Part shown: in pieces, positions 16,819 through 23,939 of the stretch
How the letters are laid out: every line of letters begins with the position of its first letter
Numbering within the stretch: the stretch's first letter is position 1
DNA from: Methylococcales bacterium
GTDB lineage: Bacteria > Pseudomonadota > Gammaproteobacteria > Methylococcales > Methylomonadaceae
DNA length: 27,425 bases
Reading direction: 5' to 3'
Assembly (NCBI GenBank): GCA_023134955.1
Contig: JAGLUC010000503.1
Location: 1 to 27,425, forward strand
Notes under the pieces: model-generated
Databases searched by the model: none
What the model saw: only the letters and a program-made list of their open reading frames with translations
What the model was told of the DNA's origin: nothing
Made by a program: the position numbers and the translations under genes

Positions 16819-17746
16819 GGTTTGTTTGCAATTCTTTTAATTTCATTAGACCATAGAGAGTGTCAATAGTAGGACAGGGGACTTGTTGTCTTTGCGCTGC
16901 TCTGATGGTGTTTCCAAGAATAGCCTCTATTTCCATGGTCTGATGATTTTGGTAATCTAACAGCATACTGGTTTTATACGGTGGCATGACATAGGTGTTA
17001 TTGATATTGGTATCAATGCTATCAGCAGGTAATGTGTGCCCACAGGCATGGGCAATATCGCAAACTTCTTGCATAATGACACGAATTAACTTTTCCTGGC
17101 TGGATAAAATTTCTTGAGTCGATAGTCCATCAGATAAAACAGATAAAGGGTTAAAAGAGGCGTTCCAAAGGCATTTTAACCAGCGACTGGTTGTTATTTG
17201 ATTTGTAGTGACCGCTTCTATTCCCGATTGTATGAATAGCTCAGATAAATACTGGACTTTATTACTGGATGATAGTTTTTTGTTAAGGCTTCCTAGAGTT
17301 AATTTGCCATAAGCCAAGTGATGAATAACCCCTGGTTTTATACGATTGCAACAAATAAAGGCTAAGCCACTGATAATTTCATTATCAGGGAATGCATCAA
17401 TTAATTGTTGTTCAACTTCAACACCATTTTGAATAAATACGATAGTGGTGTTTGGAGTTACAGCATCTTGTATTATTTTAACTCTATCAATATTGGGTGT
17501 TATTTTGGTACAGAGCAATAGATAGTCCGCTTTGCCTTTATATTCAGAGGCATTAGATAATATTTGTGATGGATTAAAAACCCAGTTTCCAAGATTATGA
17601 CTATTTATTATATAGCCTTGTTTTTTGACAGTTTGATAATCAGTTCGGCAAACTACCGATACATCCGCACCTGCTTTTGCTAATAATGCCCCGTAAAAGC
17701 CACCAATTGCGCCTGTACCGACAATTAGAATGTTGTCCTGCTTCAT
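16811..17746 (-). CDS. panE: 2-dehydropantoate 2-reductase family protein
   Basis: Ketopantoate reductase makes pantoate with NADPH in pantothenate (coenzyme A precursor) synthesis. The 311-residue product starts with the Rossmann dinucleotide motif ILIVGTGAIGGFYGALLAKAG (GXGXXG at residues 10-15). It has CTKI, IVFIQNGVEVE, and the helical C-terminal domain with the conserved lysine-type segment RWLKCLWNASFNPLSVL. Paralogues of this fold act on other 2-oxo acids, so the exact substrate is likely but not certain. Its start overlaps the hda stop by one base. Confidence 0.88.
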   Translation of the reverse strand: MKQDNILIVGTGAIGGFYGALLAKAGADVSVVCRTDYQTVKKQGYIINSHNLGNWVFNPSQILSNASEYKGKADYLLLCTKITPNIDRVKIIQDAVTPNTTIVFIQNGVEVEQQLIDAFPDNEIISGLAFICCNRIKPGVIHHLAYGKLTLGSLNKKLSSSNKVQYLSELFIQSGIEAVTTNQITTSRWLKCLWNASFNPLSVLSDGLSTQEILSSQEKLIRVIMQEVCDIAHACGHTLPADSIDTNINNTYVMPPYKTSMLLDYQNHQTMEIEAILGNTIRAAQRQQVPCPTIDTLYGLMKLKELQTNQA

Positions 17747-18441
17747 TATGGTTCTAAATCAGACATAATTTGTTTTAAAAAAGGAATGGTTAGTTTTCGT
17801 TGAGCGGCCAGAGTTGCCTGATCAATTTTATCTAACAATTGCCAGATGGAAGGCAAGTCTTGAGCATAATGTGTCATTAGAAAGTTCCCAACATGGATGG
17901 GAATTTTAAATCCTAAGTCATTAGCTTTATAGATAAGAGCATTAAGAAGTTGATCGTCTGTCAGGGTGTTTAGTTTTTGGGTGAGTCCCCAGCTCATACG
18001 TGTTTTTAAGTCAGGTAATTGAAAAGATAGAAATTTGGGAGGGCAGGGGGCAGACAAGACTAATTGTTTGTTATTATCCCTATGCATGTTAAAGAAATTA
18101 AAAAATGCTTGTTCCCATGCTGTGTTTTCTGCAATTTGATCAATATTATCAAGGCATACAAGGTCATATGTTTCAAGACTATCAAGCATTTCAGGGTCAG
18201 GTAAATCATTAGCAGTAAAGCAATAATAAAAGCTGATTTTATTTGGGTGATTGAGTTGTGTTGTAGCTTGTAATAAATGTGTTTTCCCCGTGCCTGCTTC
18301 TCCCCAGAGAAATATGAGTAATTCATTACTGGAAAAAATGTGTTGAAGATGATTAATCGCTTCTTCATTATTGCCAGAATAGAATGTGTTAAAAGATTGG
18401 TTTGCCTGAAACTCAAACTGTAAAGGGAATTGTTTAGGCAC
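17746..18441 (-). CDS. hda: DnaA regulatory inactivator Hda homologue
   Basis: Hda stimulates hydrolysis of DnaA-bound ATP together with the DNA-loaded beta clamp, preventing re-initiation of replication. The 231-residue product begins with the clamp-binding QFPLQFEF segment. An AAA+ domain follows with Walker A GEAGTGKT (47-54) and a Walker B-like LVCLDNID. It lacks a DnaA DNA-binding domain, as expected. The start is GTG. It lies two bases after the DUF2069 gene and overlaps panE by one base, inside a five-gene minus-strand operon. Confidence 0.9.
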   Translation of the reverse strand: MPKQFPLQFEFQANQSFNTFYSGNNEEAINHLQHIFSSNELLIFLWGEAGTGKTHLLQATTQLNHPNKISFYYCFTANDLPDPEMLDSLETYDLVCLDNIDQIAENTAWEQAFFNFFNMHRDNNKQLVLSAPCPPKFLSFQLPDLKTRMSWGLTQKLNTLTDDQLLNALIYKANDLGFKIPIHVGNFLMTHYAQDLPSIWQLLDKIDQATLAAQRKLTIPFLKQIMSDLEP

Positions 18442-18443
18442 TA

Positions 18444-18791
18444 TTATTCAATTTTCTCAGCTTTATAGACGTAAAATCCAGCGCCTGTGCAGAGTAACAG
18501 ACTAAAAAAAACTTCTAATAAACCATAATAAAGTTCTGCGGGAGTAGTGTAAGCCTCACTAATACCGTGGGTAAAATAAAACAGGCTGATATAGCACATC
18601 CAGGTACAGCTTTTTAAATTACCATTTAGGAAGCCTCTTAATGGTATCAGCATGGGGGAAATGACAAATATTAGCACCAGAGCAATAGGCAGGCGTGTTG
18701 ATGGGACTAATAAGGTATTCCAAAGCATCAGTAGAATAAATAAACCAAAAAAACCGATTAAAGCTATATAGTAATAGTAAATTCTTTTCAT
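18444..18791 (-). CDS. DUF2069 inner-membrane protein
   Basis: This is a 115-residue, very hydrophobic protein with four probable membrane helices (near residues 7-27, 33-52, 64-75 and 88-108). The sequence GFFGLFILLMLWNTLL, a PLRGFLNGN loop and the CTWMCYISLFYFTHGISEAY segment are typical of the DUF2069 family. Genes of this family often lie beside wrbA and hda in gammaproteobacteria, as here. Function is unknown. It overlaps wrbA by four bases (ATGA). Confidence 0.85.
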   Translation of the reverse strand: MKRIYYYYIALIGFFGLFILLMLWNTLLVPSTRLPIALVLIFVISPMLIPLRGFLNGNLKSCTWMCYISLFYFTHGISEAYTTPAELYYGLLEVFFSLLLCTGAGFYVYKAEKIE

Positions 18792-19381
18792 AATATCTGT
18801 TTTAATACAAGTGCTGTCTTAGCCAGGCGAGTGCCTAAGGCGCGACAGATAGTTTTTTCTTCAGCAGTTAAATCATGGCTAGATGAGGACAGGTGACTTG
18901 GGCCGTAAGGTGTTCCGCCTGTTGATGTTTCTTTTAAGGCAATTTCATTGCTGGGAATGCTTATAATCAACATACCGTGGTGCATTAAGGGTAGCATCAT
19001 TGATAGTAAAGTACTTTCATGTCCAGTATGCATACCACTTGCGGAAGTAAATACCCCGGCTGGTTTGCCAGATAATGTGCCTGGAAACCAAAGTTCAGTG
19101 GTTTGATCAATAAAATGCTTAAGTGCACCTGCCATATTACCAAATTGTGTGGGACTTCCTAGTGCCAATCCATCACATAATTTCAAGTCTTCAAGTGTTG
19201 CATAAGGCGCACCTTTTTCTGGCACAGTATTGCTGGACTGTTCGCAAATAGTTGATATTTCAGGAACTGTTCTTAACATAGCATCAACACCAGCAACAGA
19301 CTCAACACCTCTGGCAATTTGATTTGCCATTTTTTCAGTGTTGCCGTTACGGCTGTAATAAAGGATTAGAATTTTAGTCAT
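18788..19381 (-). CDS. wrbA: NAD(P)H:quinone oxidoreductase WrbA
   Basis: This is a flavodoxin-like FMN enzyme that reduces quinones by two electrons, protecting against redox cycling. The 197-residue product has the FMN phosphate-binding loop YYSRNGNTEKMA near the N-terminus. The family segments SPTQFGNMAGALKHFIDQT, GVFTSASGMHTGHESTLLSM and GTPYGPSHL are present. Length is typical. It lies between arsC (two bases apart) and the DUF2069 gene. Confidence 0.94.
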   Translation of the reverse strand: MTKILILYYSRNGNTEKMANQIARGVESVAGVDAMLRTVPEISTICEQSSNTVPEKGAPYATLEDLKLCDGLALGSPTQFGNMAGALKHFIDQTTELWFPGTLSGKPAGVFTSASGMHTGHESTLLSMMLPLMHHGMLIISIPSNEIALKETSTGGTPYGPSHLSSSSHDLTAEEKTICRALGTRLAKTALVLKQIL

Positions 19382-19383
19382 GT

Positions 19384-19731
19384 TTAAATAATAGCCAGAA
19401 CATCTTCTGGTGGGCGACCTATAGCAGCTTTATTGTTAGCTAAAACAATCGGGCGTTCAATTAATTTAGGGGTAGCAACCATACCTTTAATTAAAACATC
19501 ACGATCTAAATCTAGATTATCCATCCCCATTTCTTTGTATTCAGCCTCTTTTTTACGCATTAAATCACGTGGCTCTATACTGAGTTTTTGTAAAATATCA
19601 TCAAGCTCAGCAGTTGTCGGAGGTGTTTTTAAATACTCAATAATTTCAGGTTCTACACCCTGGTCTTTCAATAATTGCAAAGTTTGTCTGGATTTACTGC
19701 AACGTGGATTATGATAAATTTTCACACTCAT
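19384..19731 (-). CDS. arsC: Glutaredoxin-dependent arsenate reductase-like protein
   Basis: This is a thioredoxin-fold protein of the ArsC/YfgD type, 115 residues. The N-terminal YHNPRCSKSRQTL motif holds the catalytic cysteine at 11. Conserved arginines occur in EPRDLMRKKE, LIERPIV and IGRPPEDVL, as in E. coli R773 ArsC. It could reduce arsenate to arsenite. However, no arsenite exporter or ArsR is adjacent, and YfgD-like members in this conserved operon may serve another redox role. It has a strong ribosome binding site, AAGGAGG, seven bases before ATG. First gene of the minus-strand operon. Confidence 0.9.
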   Translation of the reverse strand: MSVKIYHNPRCSKSRQTLQLLKDQGVEPEIIEYLKTPPTTAELDDILQKLSIEPRDLMRKKEAEYKEMGMDNLDLDRDVLIKGMVATPKLIERPIVLANNKAAIGRPPEDVLAII

Positions 19732-19799
19732 GCTATGCCCTCCTTAAATTGAATAAGAGGCTATAATAACATTTTGTATTAAAAACTGCGTTTAAAGCT

Positions 19800-21224
19800 A
19801 TGCAACTACCTAATTTTTCAAAAGGTCGCGTTTTGGTCATTGGTGACTTAATGTTAGACCGATACTGGCATGGATCAACCTCCAGAATATCACCCGAAGC
19901 CCCCGTGCCAGTGGTACATGTTAAAGATGATGAGTTACGGGCAGGTGGCGCAGGTAATGTTGCATTAAATATTGCAGCATTAGGGGGCAAAGTCTCTGTT
20001 ATGGGATTTGTTGGTAAGGACGAGCCGGCTGAATCATTAAAGACTTTGTTGCAAAAAGCTGGCGTACTGTGTTTATTTGAAAGCTTGGATGACTATCCTA
20101 CTATTACTAAATTAAGAGTCATGAGCCGGCATCAACAACTCATTCGGCTGGATTTTGAAGATGGTTTTCATCTAGTCAATAATGAAAAATTATTGCACCA
20201 GTATCACGCAGAAATGATGCAAGCCGATGCCGTCATTTTGTCTGACTACGGCAAAGGCACATTAAATAATGTTGAACAATTTATTGTCTTGGCTAAAAGT
20301 TTAAACAAACCAGTATTGGTTGATCCCAAAGGTACAGATTTTTCAATCTATAAACATGCTACTTTAATCACACCTAACTTAAGTGAATTTGAAGCCATCG
20401 TAGGGCGTTGTCACAATCAGCAACAACTGGTTGAAAAGGGCATGAATTTACTACAAGAAATGTGTTTTAAAGCATTGTTAATTACTCAAGGTGAACAGGG
20501 TATGACCTTGTTAACAACGGATGAAGAACCATTACATTTACCCACACATGCCAGAGAAGTGTTTGATGTAACCGGCGCAGGTGATACCGTTATTTCTGTT
20601 TTAGCAGCCAGTTTAGCAGCTAAAAAATCATTAGCAGAAGCGACCGTGTTAGCTAATATGGGTGCAGGTATTGTTGTTGGTAAATTAGGCACAGCGACTG
20701 TTAATACCGAAGAATTAGAATATGCCATACAAGGGCAGCGCGCGCATCATAGAGGTGTAGGCTCATTAGCTGAAATTATGCAGGCAATGAAATTGGCTAA
20801 ACAAGATGGTGAGAAAATTGTGTTAACCAATGGCTGTTTTGATATTTTACACCCTGGACATATTCGTTATTTACAACAAGCAAAACAATTAGGCGATAGA
20901 TTAGTTGTTCTGGTTAATAGTGATGCCTCAGTCAAACGATTAAAAGGTCCAGAACGCCCAGTTAATGATTTAGCATACAGAATGGAAATGTTAGCAGCAC
21001 TTGAATGTGTCGACTGGGTGATAGAGTTTGAAGGTGGTACCCCACAAGCAGAAATAGATCAGCTATTACCTGATATTTTAGCTAAAGGTGGAGATTACAC
21101 GGATATAACAACCATAGCAGGACATGAAAGTGTGTTGGCAAATGGTGGAGAAGTACGAATATTATCATTTATAGAGGGTCACTCAACCACCTCTATTATT
21201 AAATCAATTAAAGAAAGCGAATAA
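19800..21224 (+). CDS. hldE: Bifunctional heptose 7-phosphate kinase / heptose 1-phosphate adenylyltransferase
   Basis: The enzyme provides two steps to ADP-heptose for the LPS inner core. The 474-residue product has an N-terminal PfkB/ribokinase-type kinase. It shows GDLMLDRYWHG, the RAGGAGNVALNIAALGG box and the catalytic VTGAGDT near residue 260. A C-terminal nucleotidyltransferase follows, with LTNGCFDILHPGHIRYL carrying the HXGH motif. Length and fusion order match HldE (RfaE) of enterobacteria. It is divergent from arsC and overlaps ubiA by one base (TAATG). Confidence 0.96.
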   Translation: MQLPNFSKGRVLVIGDLMLDRYWHGSTSRISPEAPVPVVHVKDDELRAGGAGNVALNIAALGGKVSVMGFVGKDEPAESLKTLLQKAGVLCLFESLDDYPTITKLRVMSRHQQLIRLDFEDGFHLVNNEKLLHQYHAEMMQADAVILSDYGKGTLNNVEQFIVLAKSLNKPVLVDPKGTDFSIYKHATLITPNLSEFEAIVGRCHNQQQLVEKGMNLLQEMCFKALLITQGEQGMTLLTTDEEPLHLPTHAREVFDVTGAGDTVISVLAASLAAKKSLAEATVLANMGAGIVVGKLGTATVNTEELEYAIQGQRAHHRGVGSLAEIMQAMKLAKQDGEKIVLTNGCFDILHPGHIRYLQQAKQLGDRLVVLVNSDASVKRLKGPERPVNDLAYRMEMLAALECVDWVIEFEGGTPQAEIDQLLPDILAKGGDYTDITTIAGHESVLANGGEVRILSFIEGHSTTSIIKSIKESE

Positions 21225-22090
21225 TGATTGTAGACCGTATCAAACAATATTACTTATTAGCCCGATTTGATAAACCGATAGGTATTTTAATCCTGCTATG
21301 GCCTGCGCTTTGGGCACTTTGGGTGGCTAGTGATGGACAGCCTGATCCCTTTGTATTTTTTATAATATTTTCAGGTGTGGTATTAATGCGAGCAGCAGGC
21401 TGTGTTATTAATGATTATGCAGACCGTAATTTTGATCCACATGTTGAACGAACCAGACAAAGACCTATAGCCTCAGGCAAGGTAAGCCCAAAAGAAGCGC
21501 TTATACTGTTTACGATATTATGTTTGCTGGCATTTGTTTTAGTTTTGCAGCTAAATTTAATGACTATTTTATTGTCATTTGTAGCCGCATTTCTAGCAGC
21601 AAGTTATCCTTTTATGAAACGCTACACCCAATTACCACAAGCCTATTTAGGTATTGCATTTGGTTTTGCCGTACCCATGTCATTTAGCGCACAAACTAAT
21701 ACTATTCCATTTGTAGCATGGATTATGTATTTGGCAGTTATGTTATGGGCTTTAGTTTATGACACCATGTATGCCATGGTGGATAAGGAAGATGATTTAA
21801 AAATAGGCATTAAATCAACCGCTATATTATTTGGCGATAAAGACCGTGAAATAATGGCTGGCTTACAATTAATTATTATTGGTTTATTAATCCTAATTGG
21901 ACAAATGCAAGAGTTAGGATGGATATATTATGCAAGTGTGGTTATCGCGCTGGGCTTATCAATTTATCAGCAAAAATTGATTTTTAACAGGGATAAAACA
22001 CTATGTTTTAAAGCTTTTTTGAACAGTAATTACTTTGGTTTGGTTGTTTTTATTGGCTTGGTGCTGGATTATTGGTTGATCACTGGTTAG
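21224..22090 (+). CDS. ubiA: 4-hydroxybenzoate polyprenyltransferase UbiA
   Basis: This integral membrane enzyme attaches the polyprenyl chain to 4-hydroxybenzoate in ubiquinone synthesis. The 288-residue product has several membrane helices and both Asp-rich motifs: NDYADRNFD (about residues 63-71) and DTMYAMVDKEDD (about 180-192). It is coupled to hldE. The last 135 bases of this gene occur a second time at 23045-23179 with ten substitutions. The intact gene may therefore be a recombinant with a new 3' end. Confidence 0.95.
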   Translation: MIVDRIKQYYLLARFDKPIGILILLWPALWALWVASDGQPDPFVFFIIFSGVVLMRAAGCVINDYADRNFDPHVERTRQRPIASGKVSPKEALILFTILCLLAFVLVLQLNLMTILLSFVAAFLAASYPFMKRYTQLPQAYLGIAFGFAVPMSFSAQTNTIPFVAWIMYLAVMLWALVYDTMYAMVDKEDDLKIGIKSTAILFGDKDREIMAGLQLIIIGLLILIGQMQELGWIYYASVVIALGLSIYQQKLIFNRDKTLCFKAFLNSNYFGLVVFIGLVLDYWLITG

Positions 22091-22229
22091 TTCAGGGGTT
22101 TTTTAGAGTGTGTTGAAGAACGATGCGTCTCCTATCCTGGACACTATAAAATTAAAAAATAGTTATAACTCCATTTGATCAATTTTCTAAGTGTTATCCA
22201 ACCGCGATGGGCAGTCCATGTGTAAATGA

Positions 22230-22523
22230 TTATGCTCTTTTCAACCAATAATTTGGTTTTCTACTATTGTGCATTATAGCCACAATAAAGATAGTTTTTC
22301 CGTTTAAGCGATAGATTATTGAAAAGGGGAATTTTCTGAGTAAAAACCTACGAAAGCCTTTTTGAAACATAGGCCAAGTATCTGGAAGCTGAATTATTGT
22401 TTGATATGCTGTTTCTAATTCAGATAAAAAATCATCCCCCAAACCCTCCGCTTGATTTTGATACCAGTTATAGGAAAATTTCACCTCTTTTGCAATATCA
22501 GGGTGAAAAGTAACTTCAAACAT
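22230..22523 (-). CDS. RelE/ParE-family toxin
   Basis: This is a 97-residue basic protein of the RelE/ParE fold. It has VTFHPDIAKEVKFSYNWYQNQ, LGDDFLSELETAYQTI, and the terminal strands FPFSIIYRLNGKTIFIVAIMHNSRKPNYW. The ATG at 22523 is chosen because it follows the antitoxin stop by one base and has AAAGGG upstream. An in-frame start at 22565 would overlap the antitoxin. RelE relatives cut mRNA on the ribosome and ParE relatives poison gyrase. The branch cannot be decided by eye. Confidence 0.88.
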   Translation of the reverse strand: MFEVTFHPDIAKEVKFSYNWYQNQAEGLGDDFLSELETAYQTIIQLPDTWPMFQKGFRRFLLRKFPFSIIYRLNGKTIFIVAIMHNSRKPNYWLKRA

Positions 22524-22524
22524 T

Positions 22525-22746
22525 TTACCCTTTAACCTCACTTTTAATTTCGTTCCATGAAACACCTTTTACAGTGCCAGACTCTAGTTCAAACAATCTT
22601 CTTTTCGCTAACTCCCCCCAAGACTCATCAACACTTTCATCGTGTTTTAATTCAAGCGAGGAGATAAGACAATGGGCAATTAAGGCTTTTTCATTAGACG
22701 TAAGTTCTCCAATATTTTCAATTACTTGTTTAAATACTGCTGACAT
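22525..22746 (-). CDS. Addiction module component (antitoxin)
   Basis: This is a 73-residue acidic helical protein. It has the pattern of the putative addiction module component family (TIGR02574-like): a helix with LTSNEKALIAHCLISSLE, an ESVDESWGELAKRRLFELESG segment, and the ending KGVSWNEIKSEVKG. That tail usually wraps the RelE/ParE partner. A strong GGAGG ribosome binding site precedes the ATG. It is the first gene of the pair, followed after one base by the toxin, the usual order in which antitoxin is made first. Confidence 0.87.
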   Translation of the reverse strand: MSAVFKQVIENIGELTSNEKALIAHCLISSLELKHDESVDESWGELAKRRLFELESGTVKGVSWNEIKSEVKG

Positions 22747-22839
22747 TTATAAACCTCCAATACTTGATTTTTATATTTTAACATGCAAGGAAGTTTGAAT
22801 ACACTGCCGAGATTTTTTTGTGTACTCCCAGAGGCATTG

Positions 22840-22900
22840 GGGTCACACTGCATTGAGATCTTTGGTTTTTCTGAAAAAATAAAGACCTGATGTGTGACCC
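22840..22900. repeat. Long imperfect palindrome (REP-like hairpin)
   Basis: The outer arms GGGTCACAC (22840-22848) and GTGTGACCC (22892-22900) are perfect. The inner arms GATCTTTGG + TTTTT and AAAAAATAAAGACC continue the pairing with a few mismatches around a short loop. The whole 61-base unit could form one hairpin. It lies upstream of the TA genes and could end transcription or be a dispersed repeat. Confidence 0.6.
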
Positions 22901-22997
22901 TGATGTGCTTACTCAATTAGGGCTGTTTTTTAATATTGTATTAATCGTCCCAAAAGTTCTGGCAGGGTATTTTGACACTCTTTTATTAACAGATATT

Positions 22998-23029
22998 GTA
23001 GCCCGTATGAAATGAAGTGTAATACGGGG
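22998..23029 (+). repeat. REP-type palindromic repeat
   Basis: GTAGCCCGTATGAAATG begins a unit whose arms CCCGTAT (23002-23008) and ATACGGG (23022-23028) are inverted around a 13-base loop. The layout (GTAGCCCG..TG.A..GA/CAG.GTAAT.CGGG) is that of a widely dispersed gammaproteobacterial REP-like sequence. It lies 15 bases upstream of the second ubiA 3' end. Confidence 0.65.
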
Positions 23030-23044
23030 TTTCGAGTCATCGGT

Positions 23045-23179
23045 TTATCAATTTATTAGCAGAAGCTGATTTTTAACAGGGATAAAGCACTATGTTTTAA
23101 AGCGTTTTTGAACAGTAATTACTTTGGTTTGGTTGTTTTTATTGGTTTGGCGTTGGATTATTGGTTGATTACTGGTTAG
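23045..23179 (+). pseudogene. ubiA: Second copy of the ubiA 3' end
   Basis: This stretch aligns without gaps to 21956-22090, the last 135 bases of ubiA including its stop. Ten bases differ (about 93% identity). Read in the ubiA frame, one change makes a stop (CAG to TAG) and two are amino-acid changes (Thr to Ala, Val to Ala). The other seven are synonymous. No start or upstream part of ubiA is present, so it is a remnant. Together with the intact copy it flanks the TA pair. Confidence 0.92.
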
Positions 23180-23630
23180 TTTAGAGGGGGGGAGATATTT
23201 GGTGGTTTTTAGTTATAAGAGTGTTTCGCTGATGTCTTGCTGTCTTAATATATTCATAATTTCGACCGTATTACCTTCAATCTGTTTCTGCTTTACAAAG
23301 TGAATTTTTGTAGGCATGTAAAATGTAAGGCCTGCCCACATGACTACAAAAATATAGAGACTTCTTTAAAAAACATAATGTAAAGCTAAATGATCATACG
23401 GTAAGCCATTGATTCAATTTATAGTGGAAATGATGGGGCTGGGTTCGTGAACTATCAATATTCTATTCTTGAAAAGCAGATAAAACGTCTTGCCCTATTT
23501 GTGACTCAAGACTCATGATATTCACTAAAAAACAGCATTTGGCACGGTTTGATCATTACACCTGCTGGAACTGTGATACACATTTTATTGAGACAAACAC
23601 CGCAAATAGTAATGTGTAATTTGTTAAACA
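23180..23630. other. Gene-free stretch
   Basis: These 450 bases lie between the ubiA remnant and the MITE-like element. A run of seven G occurs at about 23186-23192. Only a 34-codon minus-strand ORF (23213-23317) is present, with no recognised family. The G+C content is low, and no tRNA or promoter can be supported. Confidence 0.5.
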
Positions 23631-23756
23631 GCATCCAATATTTTACACCTAGCAGCGTCAACATTTTCCAGTCAATGGTTTTATTTGGCCGATATATAAG
23701 GAATTAAGTTTTTTATCTGGAAATAATTGGTACTGTAACTGAAAAATATTGGATGC
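23631..23756. mobile_element. MITE-like element with 14-base terminal inverted repeats
   Basis: GCATCCAATATTTT (23631-23644) is exactly inverted at 23743-23756 (AAAATATTGGATGC). A second nested inverted pair, ATTTTCCAG (23663-23671) and CTGGAAAT (23717-23724), makes the 126-base unit strongly foldable. No coding capacity and no clear target duplication were found. It could be a miniature transposable element or a structured RNA/cruciform. Confidence 0.5.
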
Positions 23757-23895
23757 AGATTAATACTTTTACTTTGGGTCGACAGCCTGTATTGAACAAC
23801 TAACTTTTCAAATCTAGTGCTTCAGAATTAGATAGGTAGTAGTCAGCCAAAACCAGCCAGTTAGATGAAGTATACGGGGGAAGAATTATTCTAAT

Positions 23896-23933
23896 AAAAA
23901 GAGACTAAAAGCATCCCTGCTAATAGTCTTTTT
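23896..23933 (-). terminator. Terminator of the multiheme cytochrome gene
   Basis: AAAAAGAGACTA (23896-23907) and TAGTCTTTTT (23924-23933) are inverted, with a two-base bulge. The minus-strand transcript ends in a T-run. It lies just after the cytochrome stop codon. The right arm also ends in T on the plus strand, so it may work both ways. Confidence 0.65.
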
Positions 23934-23939
23934 CATAGT

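Noticed and set aside
19384..19731. An arsenic resistance operon around arsC
   Set aside because: No arsR, arsB or acr3 gene is adjacent. The neighbours wrbA, DUF2069 and hda form a housekeeping cluster.
22130..22150. TCCTGGACACTATA resembling an IS3-type end
   Set aside because: A single short match without a partner end or transposase; chance cannot be excluded.
22722..22916. 64-codon minus-strand ORF upstream of the antitoxin
   Set aside because: It runs through the palindrome at 22840-22900 and overlaps the antitoxin start; the composition looks non-coding.
23213..23317. 34-codon minus-strand ORF starting MPTKIHFVKQKQ
   Set aside because: It is too short, has no recognised family and no clear ribosome binding site. 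It is kept only as a note within the gene-free stretch.
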